A stretch of 42,414 bases of DNA, taken from the NCBI GenBank assembly GCA_032250895.1, contig JAVVEZ010000025.1:1-42414 (forward strand), written 5' to 3'. This stretch comes from JAVVEZ01 sp032250895 (GTDB taxonomy: Bacteria; Pseudomonadota; Gammaproteobacteria; Pseudomonadales; Pseudohongiellaceae). Shown here one piece after another: positions 8,967-17,019 of the stretch; position 1 is the stretch's first letter, and every line of letters starts with the position of its first letter. Both the position numbers and the translations under genes were made by a program. A model generated the notes under the pieces. That model was not told where the DNA came from, did no database searches, and worked only from the letters and a program-made list of their open reading frames with translations.

Positions 8967-9731
8967 ATGGCAATCGTCGACGTAAAGAATCTGGCTCGCA
9001 AATATCCCCTGCCCGGTAAAAATTCCGGGTTCTTCTATGCTGTCAATGGCATTTCCCTGAGTATTCAGGAAGGTGAAATCTACGGGATTCTCGGCCCCAA
9101 TGGGGCCGGTAAAACCACCTCTCTGGAAATGCTGGAGGGCCTGAGCGACATCGATGCCGGGGAGGCCTTCATTGCCGGCATCGATGTCAAAACCCATCCC
9201 CATGCCGTCAAAAAAATCATCGGGGTGCAACTACAGGCCAACGAGTATTTTGATCACCTGTCCCTGGCGGAATTGCTGAGTCTGTTCGCTGCGCTTTATC
9301 ACAGGCCCGCCAAGCCCCTTGAACTACTGGCCCGAGTCAATCTGGAGGAAAAGGCCCAGGCCAAACCTGCCAATCTGTCCGGCGGGCAGAAGCAGCGTTT
9401 TTCCATTGCCTGTGCGCTGGTGAACCAGCCCCGCATCCTGTTTCTGGACGAACCCACGACCGGACTCGACCCCCAGGCAAAACGCAGACTCTGGGAGCTG
9501 GTGCAGGATCTCAACAAGAGTGGCATGACGATAGTACTCACCACCCATAACATGGAAGAAGCAGAATATCTGTGCGATCGTATCGCCATCATGGACCATG
9601 GCCGGATTATCGCCGAAGGCTCACCCGACAGCCTCATCCAGCAGTATGCCGCCGAGCCGCCAGCAGCACCACAACACGGTAACCTTGAAGATGTCTTCCT
9701 GACCCTGACCGGCACTGCCCTGAGAGACTGA
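8967..9731 (+). CDS. ABC transporter ATP-binding protein (ABC-2 type)
   Basis: 254 residues. Walker A is GPNGAGKTT (43-51), the signature motif is LSGGQ (137-141), and Walker B is ILFLDEPTTGLDP (157-169), followed by the H-loop His in LTTHNMEEAEYLCDR. All catalytic residues are present. The family powers ABC-2 exporters of the drug, polysaccharide or lipid type, with the ATPase on the cytoplasmic face. The gene starts 34 bases after the ankyrin gene and ends 2 bases before the permease gene, so the two form one transporter and are probably cotranscribed with the genes upstream. The cargo is unknown. Confidence 0.9.
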   Translation: MAIVDVKNLARKYPLPGKNSGFFYAVNGISLSIQEGEIYGILGPNGAGKTTSLEMLEGLSDIDAGEAFIAGIDVKTHPHAVKKIIGVQLQANEYFDHLSLAELLSLFAALYHRPAKPLELLARVNLEEKAQAKPANLSGGQKQRFSIACALVNQPRILFLDEPTTGLDPQAKRRLWELVQDLNKSGMTIVLTTHNMEEAEYLCDRIAIMDHGRIIAEGSPDSLIQQYAAEPPAAPQHGNLEDVFLTLTGTALRD

Positions 9732-9733
9732 CA

Positions 9734-10825
9734 ATGAACCGTGCACTGTCCATGACGCTGGCCCGAACCCTGCTCAAAATATTTTTTAGAGATCGGCAGT
9801 CCATCTTTTTTACCTTGTTTTTCCCTGTCATTTTCATGGTGGTGTTTGGCTTTATCAATGATGGCAACCCGGATCCCGTCAAGATTGGCATCGTCGACAA
9901 GGCCGACAGTGAGGTGGCCGGCAACTTTATCGGCATACTCGGCAACAACCCCCTCTTCAGCATCACCCGGGGCAGTGAAGAGGAATTGCGGGCCGCGCTG
10001 CTGGAAGGTGACGAGACCCTGGTGCTGATCCTGCCCGAGGAATTTCAGGACAGTGGCGGCGGTTCCGAACTGACGCTGCTGGTGGATGCATCACAAGTAC
10101 GGCAACTGGCCCTGATCATGCCATCACTGGAACAGGCCCTGGTCAATATTGAACGCAGTCTGAGAAACAGCGAGCCCTTGTTTTCATTGAAGGTGGAGGA
10201 TGTCAAGGCGCGCTCGCAGCGCTACATCGACTTTCTGGTGCCGGGCCTGCTGGCCTTCACGCTGATGCAGATCAGTATCGGGGGCAGCGGCTTCAATATC
10301 GTGGAATACCGGCGCAAAGGCATTCTGAAACGCCTGTTCGTCACGCCCATAGCGCCGGGGGATTTTATCGCCGGCCTGGTGCTTTCCCGCCTGCTGATCT
10401 GCCTCATGCAACTCTCCATTCTGTTGTTGATTGCAGTCTTTCTGCTCAAGATCAGCATCGTCGGCAATCTGGCCTCGCTCTATCTGATCATCATACTGGG
10501 AACGATGATTTTTCTCTGCCTCGGATTTTGTGTCGGCAGTTTCGCGAAAACCCAGCAGACCGTCGCGGCGGTGGGAAACATCGTTATTTTTCCCCAGATT
10601 TTTCTGTCGGGTATCTTTTATCCCTTGGCGTCCCTGCCTGCCCTCATCCAACCCATAGCCGCCGCCCTGCCGCTTACCTTTGTCGCCAATGCCTTGCGTG
10701 AAATCATCAATAACGGGCTGAGTCTGGCGGAGATTGCAACAGACCTGATCGGGATGGGTCTGTGGCTGGCAATTGCTTTTATCCTGGCCGTCAGGCTGTT
10801 TGTCTGGAAGGAAGTCGCTGCTTGA
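9734..10825 (+). CDS. ABC-2 type transporter permease
   Basis: 363 residues, 2 bases after its ATPase gene. One hydrophobic segment lies near the N-terminus (FFTLFFPVIFMVVFGFI). A soluble loop of about 150 residues follows, with the pattern of the periplasmic domain of ABC2_membrane_3 permeases, and then five membrane segments from about residue 170 to the end. The segment IFLSGIFYPLASLPALIQPIAAALPLTFVANALREI matches the conserved late part of the ABC-2 family (NodJ/DrrB-like). With the ATPase it should form a homodimeric exporter in the inner membrane. Its place at the end of the DUF1592-DUF1552-ankyrin run suggests it exports, or inserts into the envelope, something needed by that system; that is inference. 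Confidence 0.88.
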   Translation: MNRALSMTLARTLLKIFFRDRQSIFFTLFFPVIFMVVFGFINDGNPDPVKIGIVDKADSEVAGNFIGILGNNPLFSITRGSEEELRAALLEGDETLVLILPEEFQDSGGGSELTLLVDASQVRQLALIMPSLEQALVNIERSLRNSEPLFSLKVEDVKARSQRYIDFLVPGLLAFTLMQISIGGSGFNIVEYRRKGILKRLFVTPIAPGDFIAGLVLSRLLICLMQLSILLLIAVFLLKISIVGNLASLYLIIILGTMIFLCLGFCVGSFAKTQQTVAAVGNIVIFPQIFLSGIFYPLASLPALIQPIAAALPLTFVANALREIINNGLSLAEIATDLIGMGLWLAIAFILAVRLFVWKEVAA

Positions 10826-10828
10826 AAA

Positions 10829-10844
10829 AAGAGCTTTTTTTCAG
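10829..10844. terminator. Possible bidirectional terminator between convergent genes
   Basis: Between the permease stop (10825) and the convergent GTPase gene (ends 10850) lies an A/T hairpin, GAAAAAAG...CTTTTTTTC, with runs of A and T on either side. It is GC-poor, so a strong terminator is uncertain, but the position and symmetry fit termination from both directions. Confidence 0.35.
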
Positions 10845-10849
10845 ACATC

Positions 10850-12208
10850 TCAAATTTCAAACAAAGGTTCCAAAACGCTGACAAGCTCATCCACCGGCTT
10901 CTGCCGGCTCAGGCTGTCCATGGCTGAATACAGCTTTTTTTGCTGTGCCTGAGTCAATTTTTCCAGGCTGGCAGCCAGATCACCTTCCTTGAGTTCGATG
11001 CTGTCGCGGCGGGCATGATTGCGATTCCTGAGAGCATTTTCCAGGACCATGAACCTGCCCAGCACCACATAAGGAAAATTCTTGTTTCTGACAGGTCCCT
11101 GCCGCGCCTCATAGCCACCCAGCGGCAAACCTTTCAGCTTGAACCCGGCAATGTGCCTTGCACCAAACCAGACGCCCGAGGCAGAGATCAGGCTGCCGCC
11201 CAGCGTGCCCAGCAACAGGCTGTGACCGAGCAGGCTCAAATCCAGCACGGCGCCGGCTGCTGCGCCACCAATCGCCGCCACCGTGGTCAGCTGTTTCTTG
11301 CTCAATCCCCAGACAATCCATTTTTCAGTATCAAACAGATTATCCTGCAAGGGCAGATCCTGAACTTCGCTGCGCAGATGGCGATAGCGATAGAGCTGTT
11401 TCAGAGCCTCGAAACCCTGCTGTTCCCGCTCTTTCAACCATCGGTAAAAACGCTCTTCCAACAGCCATTGCAAGGCAACGGCCTGGCTTTTCTGCAATAC
11501 TTTCTGACTTAGCTGATAAGAACACAGATCCCTGAGCTGACTGGCAAGGATTTCCACACTCTGCTGCTTCTGCCAACGCCGGCGGTTACGATAGGCGTCA
11601 ATCAGTGCATGCAGTGGCTCCCGCCACTCCTCCTTGAGATGGCTGAAGCTCTCCAGAATGGCCAACTGTTTTTCAAAATCTGCCTGCATGGCATTGAAGA
11701 CCTTGACCACCTTGAAATACTGTCCCAGGGCATGCTTCCAGGGTTCGACATAGGCCTCGTTTTCTATGGGATTGATCAGGGCCATGCCGGGCTGTCCCGT
11801 CCAGCGCAGGATTTCCATTTCAGCTTCGTACTCTGCCCCATAAGGTCTGGAGCCATCCACCACATAGAGGACCGCCGCACCGGCAACAATGGCCGCCAGG
11901 AGCCGGACCTCATCGGGAAACTCCCGTTGGCAGCTTTCATCTGCCACGAATTGACGTACTGCTGCACTGCGCTGCTCAGCGCTTGTCGCGTGCCTGTGAA
12001 GCCACGCCAGGGCTTTGTGGGGGCGCTGGAATCCCGGTGTATCCACCAGTTGGTACCGGCACTGACCAAGCTCGATGGTGAAGGTTTCCGATATCTTTGT
12101 TGTCCCGCTCTGCGGCGAGATGGCGACGCTGTCATCCTGTGCCAGCGTCGCCACGATGGACGATTTCCCCTTGTTGGGGTGCCCTGTCACGGCAAAGACA
12201 GGAATCAT
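10850..12208 (-). CDS. GTPase with C-terminal DUF3482 domain
   Basis: 452 residues from the ATG at 12208. This start is chosen because it overlaps the stop of the upstream gene as ATGA, and it places MIPVFAVTG directly before the P-loop GHPNKGKSS (residues 9-17). A longer frame to 12277 would run inside the neighbour. Further G motifs are SGTTKISET (G2) and DTPGF (G3); a clean NKxD (G4) is not obvious, which is common in this group. The C-terminal half is mostly helical and includes a short Gly/Ala-rich hydrophobic stretch (AAIGGAAAGAVLDLSLLGHSLLLGTLGG), so it may touch the membrane. Genes for GTPase/DUF3482 and DUF2868 proteins usually occur as a pair, of unknown role. Translational coupling here points to a fixed ratio. 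Confidence 0.85.
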   Translation of the reverse strand: MIPVFAVTGHPNKGKSSIVATLAQDDSVAISPQSGTTKISETFTIELGQCRYQLVDTPGFQRPHKALAWLHRHATSAEQRSAAVRQFVADESCQREFPDEVRLLAAIVAGAAVLYVVDGSRPYGAEYEAEMEILRWTGQPGMALINPIENEAYVEPWKHALGQYFKVVKVFNAMQADFEKQLAILESFSHLKEEWREPLHALIDAYRNRRRWQKQQSVEILASQLRDLCSYQLSQKVLQKSQAVALQWLLEERFYRWLKEREQQGFEALKQLYRYRHLRSEVQDLPLQDNLFDTEKWIVWGLSKKQLTTVAAIGGAAAGAVLDLSLLGHSLLLGTLGGSLISASGVWFGARHIAGFKLKGLPLGGYEARQGPVRNKNFPYVVLGRFMVLENALRNRNHARRDSIELKEGDLAASLEKLTQAQQKKLYSAMDSLSRQKPVDELVSVLEPLFEI

Positions 12209-13335
12209 GCCGATACCCCGCCCAGCACGGGCTGCAACACCCTCCACCCTTCCAGGCTGCCACAAAAACGGCGCCATTCATGCAGATGGACCGGGCTGAT
12301 CGCTGTCATGGCACTGTCTTTCCAGTCCAGCGGCAGGATGAAACCGGAGCCCTGTTCCAGGTAGTCCCTGAGTTCTCCCAAAGGTGCTTCCCAGCTTTTC
12401 ACCACAACCACCCGAGTCTTGTCTGAAGGGGGATGGGCTTGTTCCTGCATCAGCATCGTCCGCAGATCCGACTGGAAGACATGCTCCGGAGGTCCCAGTC
12501 TGGCACTGACGAAGTCAATGCAGAAGCCTGGTGCGTCAGCCCAGTTGACCAGGTCATAGGCAGCGCTGATATGATCAACAACCTTTGCCAGCTCGCCCTC
12601 TTCCGGCACCACATTCAGGGGGGTTGTGCTGCTTTGTTCTTTTTTTGCAGGAGTCCTGACCGAGGCCAGATTGCGGCGATAATACAGCAGGGAAACCAGC
12701 AGCATGAGAGAACGGGGCAGAAGATTGTACGTACACTGTGCCGCCAGCATGTATTTCCACCAGCTGCCCAGCACAGCGGCATCATGGGACAAGAGACCCA
12801 GACGGGAATCCTGGCTTTGTTGCAGCAGTGTCAGCGCAGGCTGAGCCTCCGGCCAGAAACGCCAGGGGATGGCGAGAAGTTTCAGCAAGGGCAGCAAATC
12901 CTCGGCCTGGAGCAGCGTGCTGCGCCAGACAAAACTGATGTCACTGCCCACCAGCAGGATAAAAAAGGCCAGCAAACCACCCAGGCCAAAACTCAGCACC
13001 ACTATCTGGGTCTGGCAAATGAACCAGAGCCTTTGAAGCTTGAAACCGGCCAATGTCAATAATGTCCGTTGCCATTGCCGGGGCCAGAACGGCAGTCGCA
13101 ACACGTGTCCGGCAAAAGCCCGGCCCGAACCATAGAGCAGGTACAGCAGGCTGAGTACAAAACCCAAAGCCGGCAGGAAGGCAAACAGAAACAGGAGATA
13201 CAGGAGGTTGACTCGACCTTGCTGGTCGCCCCACAGGACAGCGAAGGCCACGACGAAGCCGAGAAGCAGACTGGCACTTCCGGCCATGGCACTGATCTGC
13301 CTGAGTGCGGGCCGTATTTCTTCCAGTTTTTTCAA
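12205..13335 (-). CDS. DUF2868 membrane protein
   Basis: 376 residues with at least four hydrophobic segments: two near the N-terminus (about 18-36 and 43-68), one near 110-130 (IVVLSFGLGGLLAFFILLVG) and one near 190-215. A soluble C-terminal domain of about 150 residues follows, with VVVVKSWEAPLGELRDYLEQG. This fits DUF2868, normally paired with a GTPase/DUF3482 gene, which follows it here with a 4-base ATGA overlap. The soluble end may hold or sense the GTPase at the membrane; that is inference. The gene lies 40 bases downstream of the lytic transglycosylase gene, so all three could share a transcript. Confidence 0.85.
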   Translation of the reverse strand: MKKLEEIRPALRQISAMAGSASLLLGFVVAFAVLWGDQQGRVNLLYLLFLFAFLPALGFVLSLLYLLYGSGRAFAGHVLRLPFWPRQWQRTLLTLAGFKLQRLWFICQTQIVVLSFGLGGLLAFFILLVGSDISFVWRSTLLQAEDLLPLLKLLAIPWRFWPEAQPALTLLQQSQDSRLGLLSHDAAVLGSWWKYMLAAQCTYNLLPRSLMLLVSLLYYRRNLASVRTPAKKEQSSTTPLNVVPEEGELAKVVDHISAAYDLVNWADAPGFCIDFVSARLGPPEHVFQSDLRTMLMQEQAHPPSDKTRVVVVKSWEAPLGELRDYLEQGSGFILPLDWKDSAMTAISPVHLHEWRRFCGSLEGWRVLQPVLGGVSA

Positions 13336-13375
13336 AGCCGGTGATCCTGGTGAATCCGGAGCAATCAGAGACTCA

Positions 13376-15526
13376 TCAAATATCGACTCTTTCCACTTTC
13401 GGGAAAACTATTTTCTGACCAATCTGGATATGTCCGATATCGACCTCAGGATTGTATTGACGGAACAGCCACATCGGCACCGAACGCTGACGAGCCAGGT
13501 TCACTACAAAGTCACGATTCCTGATGCTGTAGTCCTCGGTACCCTGAATTCTCCAGTTCCGGAAATACTGGGCCTGAAGGTCGCGGTGATATTCCCGGCG
13601 TTTTCGTTCGAAGGCGGCGATGCTCACCTTTGAAAAATCCAGTTTCAAGCGCGAACCGCTGATGACCGGCTGTTTAAAGGACATCTTGTTCAGGCGTCGC
13701 AAATCCCATGAACTCAAACCCAGCCAGTCGGCATAATGCCCCAGCGTCTCCGCTTCCTGAATCTCAATGCTGTTATCAGCCATGACCGTGTAATCAGAAG
13801 GATCAGCTGAAAGATCCACCAACAACTTTGCCTCGGCTTCAACTTCCAGCACGTCTTCCTTCACGTCAACTGCCGCCGTATCCGAATCCACACTCAATTG
13901 CAGCAACTGCGGAAGCTCTTTTTCTTCATCAGCGAGGTTTGCGTTCAGGGCCAGGCTATCCGTGCCCCCGGTATCGTTCACGGCTACCAGCACGTCAGGC
14001 GCGTCTGTGGCAAGCAGGTTCAGTGTCTGTCCGGGATAAATCAAATCACGGTCACCGAGACGGTTCATCGTCAGCAGGGAATCCTCCGACAAACGAAAGC
14101 GCCTGGCGATGATCGACAGGGTATCGCCGCGGCTGACCACATATTTGCCATCCTGGGGCATTTCCCGCGATGGCGCGGGACTGGCATTGGTCGTGATACC
14201 CACATTGCCGGTATCGGCCAGCAGTATCGGTGCCGCCCCCTCCGGCTGGGGCAGCAGCAGGGTCTGCCCGATTCTGATCGTATGCCGGTCACGCAACTGG
14301 TTTATGGCCACCAACTCGGACACACTGGTGTTATACCGCTCGGCGATGAGAGAGAGACTGTCGCCCCTGTTGACCCGGTAACTGGCGTCGGGAATCTGGG
14401 CGGTAAAACGCTGACTGCCGGGAATGGCGCTCACAACCCGCAACAGATCACCGTTAAAAACCGAACGATCTATTTTTAATTTGTAACCCTTGGGAATACG
14501 CTTGGTGCCTGACCAGACCGCCGGTTGCAGGGCGGGATTATCCCGTTTCAGATCATTGAAACTGATCCCCATGGTTTCTGCCAGAACCTTGGCATCGACG
14601 AACATGTCCAGGCGCAGCTCGGCAAACTCGGGATGCCGATGCATCTGTACCGGGCCGAAAAATTCATTGGCGCGTTTTTCCACTTCCAGCACCGCGAGAA
14701 ATTGTGGGTAAAAATTCCGGGAGGCGAAGCCGAAACGCGCCCCCTTGTAAGCGGTGATGATCCTGCCGATATCCGTGGTTCCCATTTCCTTGACTGCGCG
14801 TGCCATACCATTTGCACCATGGTTATAGGCTGTCAGTGCCAGAGGCCAGGTGCCCAGCGCATTGTAGTTGTATTCCAGCAGACTCATCGCACCATGAGTG
14901 GATGCATAGGGATCGAGCCGCTCATCAACCACATAATCAACCTGCAGAAAACGAGTGGCGGTGGCTCTGACAAACTGCCACATGCCGGTCGCGGCGGCGC
15001 TGGAATAGGCACCTGGATGAAAGGAAGATTCCACATGCGGCAGCGCCGCCAGTTCGATGGGCATGTCCATGGCCCGGGCCACACTTTCAATATAGCGCCG
15101 GTAGGCTCCGGACCTTTGCAGGCCGGCAACGAAGCGATCCGACTGACCCAGTTGCCAGCGGATGCTTTCCGCGGCTTTTGCCAGTCTGGCATTACTGACA
15201 TCGCCCGGCCACAAAGCCAGAATTTTGCGCTGGGATGCGCTCAAGCCACTCCGTTTGCCGCTGGCGAGAACAAGCAGATCGTCAGCGATCTTTTTTCTGC
15301 GCTTGTTGATGTGGTCATTATCACGGGCCAGCTTTTCGTATACGACGGAGAGGTCCTGCGAGTCGTGCAGGAAACCACTGTTGGTATCCGCCTCGGTATA
15401 CACCCGCACCCAGAAGTTGACAGCGGGGCGAATAGTGTCGGGAATGGGAAAATCAGCCGGAGCCGCAAGACTCAAACCGGAAACCAGCATGACTGAAAAC
15501 AGCAGCAGGCATTTAAGCAGATTCAT
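13376..15526 (-). CDS. mltD: Membrane-bound lytic murein transglycosylase D-type with LysM domains
   Basis: 716 residues from the ATG at 15526, which has an AGGA ribosome site 8 bases upstream and gives the signal peptide MNLLKCLLLFSVMLVSGLSLA; a frame extending to 15601 lacks these. The SLT domain shows the catalytic Glu in LPHVESSFHPGAYSSAAATG (Glu166) and GMWQF, followed by YNHGANG. Two clear LysM domains lie at about 383-426 and 462-505, with RGDSLSLIAERY and RGDTLSIIARRF. Two more diverged LysM-like units lie near the C-terminus (NLARQRSVPMWLFRQYNP and GQKIVFP). It cleaves the glycan chains of peptidoglycan with anhydro-muramyl formation. It carries more LysM units than E. coli MltD and is longer. 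No lipobox Cys is seen at the end of the signal peptide, so it may be soluble or otherwise anchored. Confidence 0.88.
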   Translation of the reverse strand: MNLLKCLLLFSVMLVSGLSLAAPADFPIPDTIRPAVNFWVRVYTEADTNSGFLHDSQDLSVVYEKLARDNDHINKRRKKIADDLLVLASGKRSGLSASQRKILALWPGDVSNARLAKAAESIRWQLGQSDRFVAGLQRSGAYRRYIESVARAMDMPIELAALPHVESSFHPGAYSSAAATGMWQFVRATATRFLQVDYVVDERLDPYASTHGAMSLLEYNYNALGTWPLALTAYNHGANGMARAVKEMGTTDIGRIITAYKGARFGFASRNFYPQFLAVLEVEKRANEFFGPVQMHRHPEFAELRLDMFVDAKVLAETMGISFNDLKRDNPALQPAVWSGTKRIPKGYKLKIDRSVFNGDLLRVVSAIPGSQRFTAQIPDASYRVNRGDSLSLIAERYNTSVSELVAINQLRDRHTIRIGQTLLLPQPEGAAPILLADTGNVGITTNASPAPSREMPQDGKYVVSRGDTLSIIARRFRLSEDSLLTMNRLGDRDLIYPGQTLNLLATDAPDVLVAVNDTGGTDSLALNANLADEEKELPQLLQLSVDSDTAAVDVKEDVLEVEAEAKLLVDLSADPSDYTVMADNSIEIQEAETLGHYADWLGLSSWDLRRLNKMSFKQPVISGSRLKLDFSKVSIAAFERKRREYHRDLQAQYFRNWRIQGTEDYSIRNRDFVVNLARQRSVPMWLFRQYNPEVDIGHIQIGQKIVFPKVERVDI

Positions 15527-15815
15527 GGATATTCCTGTAACCAAAAGGCGCAGCTCTTCGTTTGAACGACCGGGACTATTGTTGAAAAATATCATCGACA
15601 TCGCACAAAACTTTATTGATGCCTGGGCTTATCCGGGAAGCCCGAAGCTTCTTAGGGTATAGAACTGAATTTTGATTTACAAGCCCCTCATGGAGGCGCC
15701 GAACAACTCTGCCAACACAGCAATGCTTTTAATCGACTATCGACCTGCCGCCATCAAGCTTTACCTTTCTGAACAGCCAGCCACTACTCTGACGTTTTTT
15801 CACACACCCGGCCCC

Positions 15816-16643
15816 TTAATGTGTCATTGCGTAAACGAGATAATTGAGCCCAAAACGATAGGCGAGCGCAGTCATGGGTTCGGGGTAGTACGGGTCGTCT
15901 GCATGCTCCCAGGCATCGCCCATATCCATATTGAAGTTGATGGCGACCATCAGACGACCCGCCTCGTCATAAATACCACGCCACTTCTGTGGCCCCTGCA
16001 GCTGGGCACGGATGTCACCATTGGCGGCACGATAGAGGTGGCGCTGCCCGGGAATCTGGGTAAGCTGGTCCAGATCGTACAGGACATGAAAGACCTCGTG
16101 GCTGGTGTCCAGGTCGACAATGGCATGGTCCGGGAACACCCGACGCATGGCCTCTGCAAACACCTGCCATTCATATTCTCCATGAAAATCATCGGCAACG
16201 AGAAAACCACCGCGCAGCAGATACTCCCGCAGACGGGCCGTCTCCGCCTGGCTCAACCGCCACTGGCCCACCTGCTGCACGAATAACCAGGGATAATCAA
16301 AAATAGCATCCTCACTCAATTGCAGATGACGACTGTCATCGGCCGCATCGATGCGGGAAAGCCGGCGGATGCCGCTGATAAAATGTGTTTCGGCCTCTGG
16401 ATAATCGATGGCCCACCAACCCGGTCGGTAGCCAAAGCCATAACGGCGGCTACCACCAACGCGCCCGCCACTGGTATCGGCGTAAATCATGCGGGCCATA
16501 TGAAATTCCGCTTCGGGATCCTTGTTTTGCGCTGGCGAATTCTGCTGGGCAAAGCCGGGACCGGCAAACAGTCCTGCGACCAGCAAACCAACAAGCAACG
16601 ACGTGGATCTGAGAGGATTTTTCAGCAGGATTGTGTGCTTCAT
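15816..16643 (-). CDS. Secreted DUF4159 protein
   Basis: 275 residues with a signal peptide (LLVGLLVAGLFAGPGFA, cut before QQ near 33). The body matches the DUF4159 pattern: a start RMIYAD, then YPEAETHF, a central LRRGGFLVADDF-like block (YLLRGGFLVADDFHGE) and an end rich in Tyr with YLVYAMTH. In other bacteria DUF4159 is often the C-terminal part of large proteins in MoxR/BatA operons; here it is a free secreted domain without those partners. No enzymatic motif is known to me. It is placed between mltD and the NIF3-like gene, 290 bases upstream of mltD on the same strand, so a separate transcript is likely. Confidence 0.8.
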   Translation of the reverse strand: MKHTILLKNPLRSTSLLVGLLVAGLFAGPGFAQQNSPAQNKDPEAEFHMARMIYADTSGGRVGGSRRYGFGYRPGWWAIDYPEAETHFISGIRRLSRIDAADDSRHLQLSEDAIFDYPWLFVQQVGQWRLSQAETARLREYLLRGGFLVADDFHGEYEWQVFAEAMRRVFPDHAIVDLDTSHEVFHVLYDLDQLTQIPGQRHLYRAANGDIRAQLQGPQKWRGIYDEAGRLMVAINFNMDMGDAWEHADDPYYPEPMTALAYRFGLNYLVYAMTH

Positions 16644-16676
16644 GGCTTCGACTATAAAACAGCTGAATCGGCAAAG

Positions 16677-16997
16677 CTATGATTTTGTCGGCGACTGCAG
16701 GCGAATGACATCGTAGGCCGGAAACTCATAGGGGTGGGCCGCCACCAGAGCCCCCACGACAGATTCCAGCACCCCATCGTCACAGACCAATTCCACTTTG
16801 TATTCGGTGACGCTTTCAAGCTTCCCCTGCTGCCCCAGATAAGGCTGGCTGCCCGCCAGCGGCCGGAACTGCCCCTGCCCCCGGGTCTGCCAGCAACACG
16901 AGTCATAAGCACCCATCCTTCCGGCGCCCTGTGAAAACACCGCGCTTTTGACGTCTTCGAGATGGCTTTCAGGCACAAAGAAGCAGAGTTTATACAT
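16677..16997 (-). CDS. NIF3/YqfO C-terminal-like small protein
   Basis: 106 residues from the ATG at 16997 (MYKLCFFVPESHLEDV); a longer frame to 17042 would overlap the end of nhaB. The sequence has the ferredoxin-like pattern of the domain inserted in YqfO/NIF3 proteins: FVPESH at the start, AVFSQGAGRMGAYDSCCW, then EYKVELVCDD and AAHPYEFPAYDV at the end. Free-standing copies of about 100 residues are known in gammaproteobacteria and resemble the CutA/PII fold. No reaction is established. It follows nhaB by 22 bases and is probably cotranscribed with it. Confidence 0.75.
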   Translation of the reverse strand: MYKLCFFVPESHLEDVKSAVFSQGAGRMGAYDSCCWQTRGQGQFRPLAGSQPYLGQQGKLESVTEYKVELVCDDGVLESVVGALVAAHPYEFPAYDVIRLQSPTKS

Positions 16998-17019
16998 ATT
17001 GAGGCGCCTTTGTATCCCG

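Noticed and set aside
15626..15646. Hairpin GGGCTT/AAGCCC upstream of mltD as terminator
   Set aside because: The stem is only six pairs, no T-run follows on either strand, and it lies about 170 bases from the DUF4159 stop.
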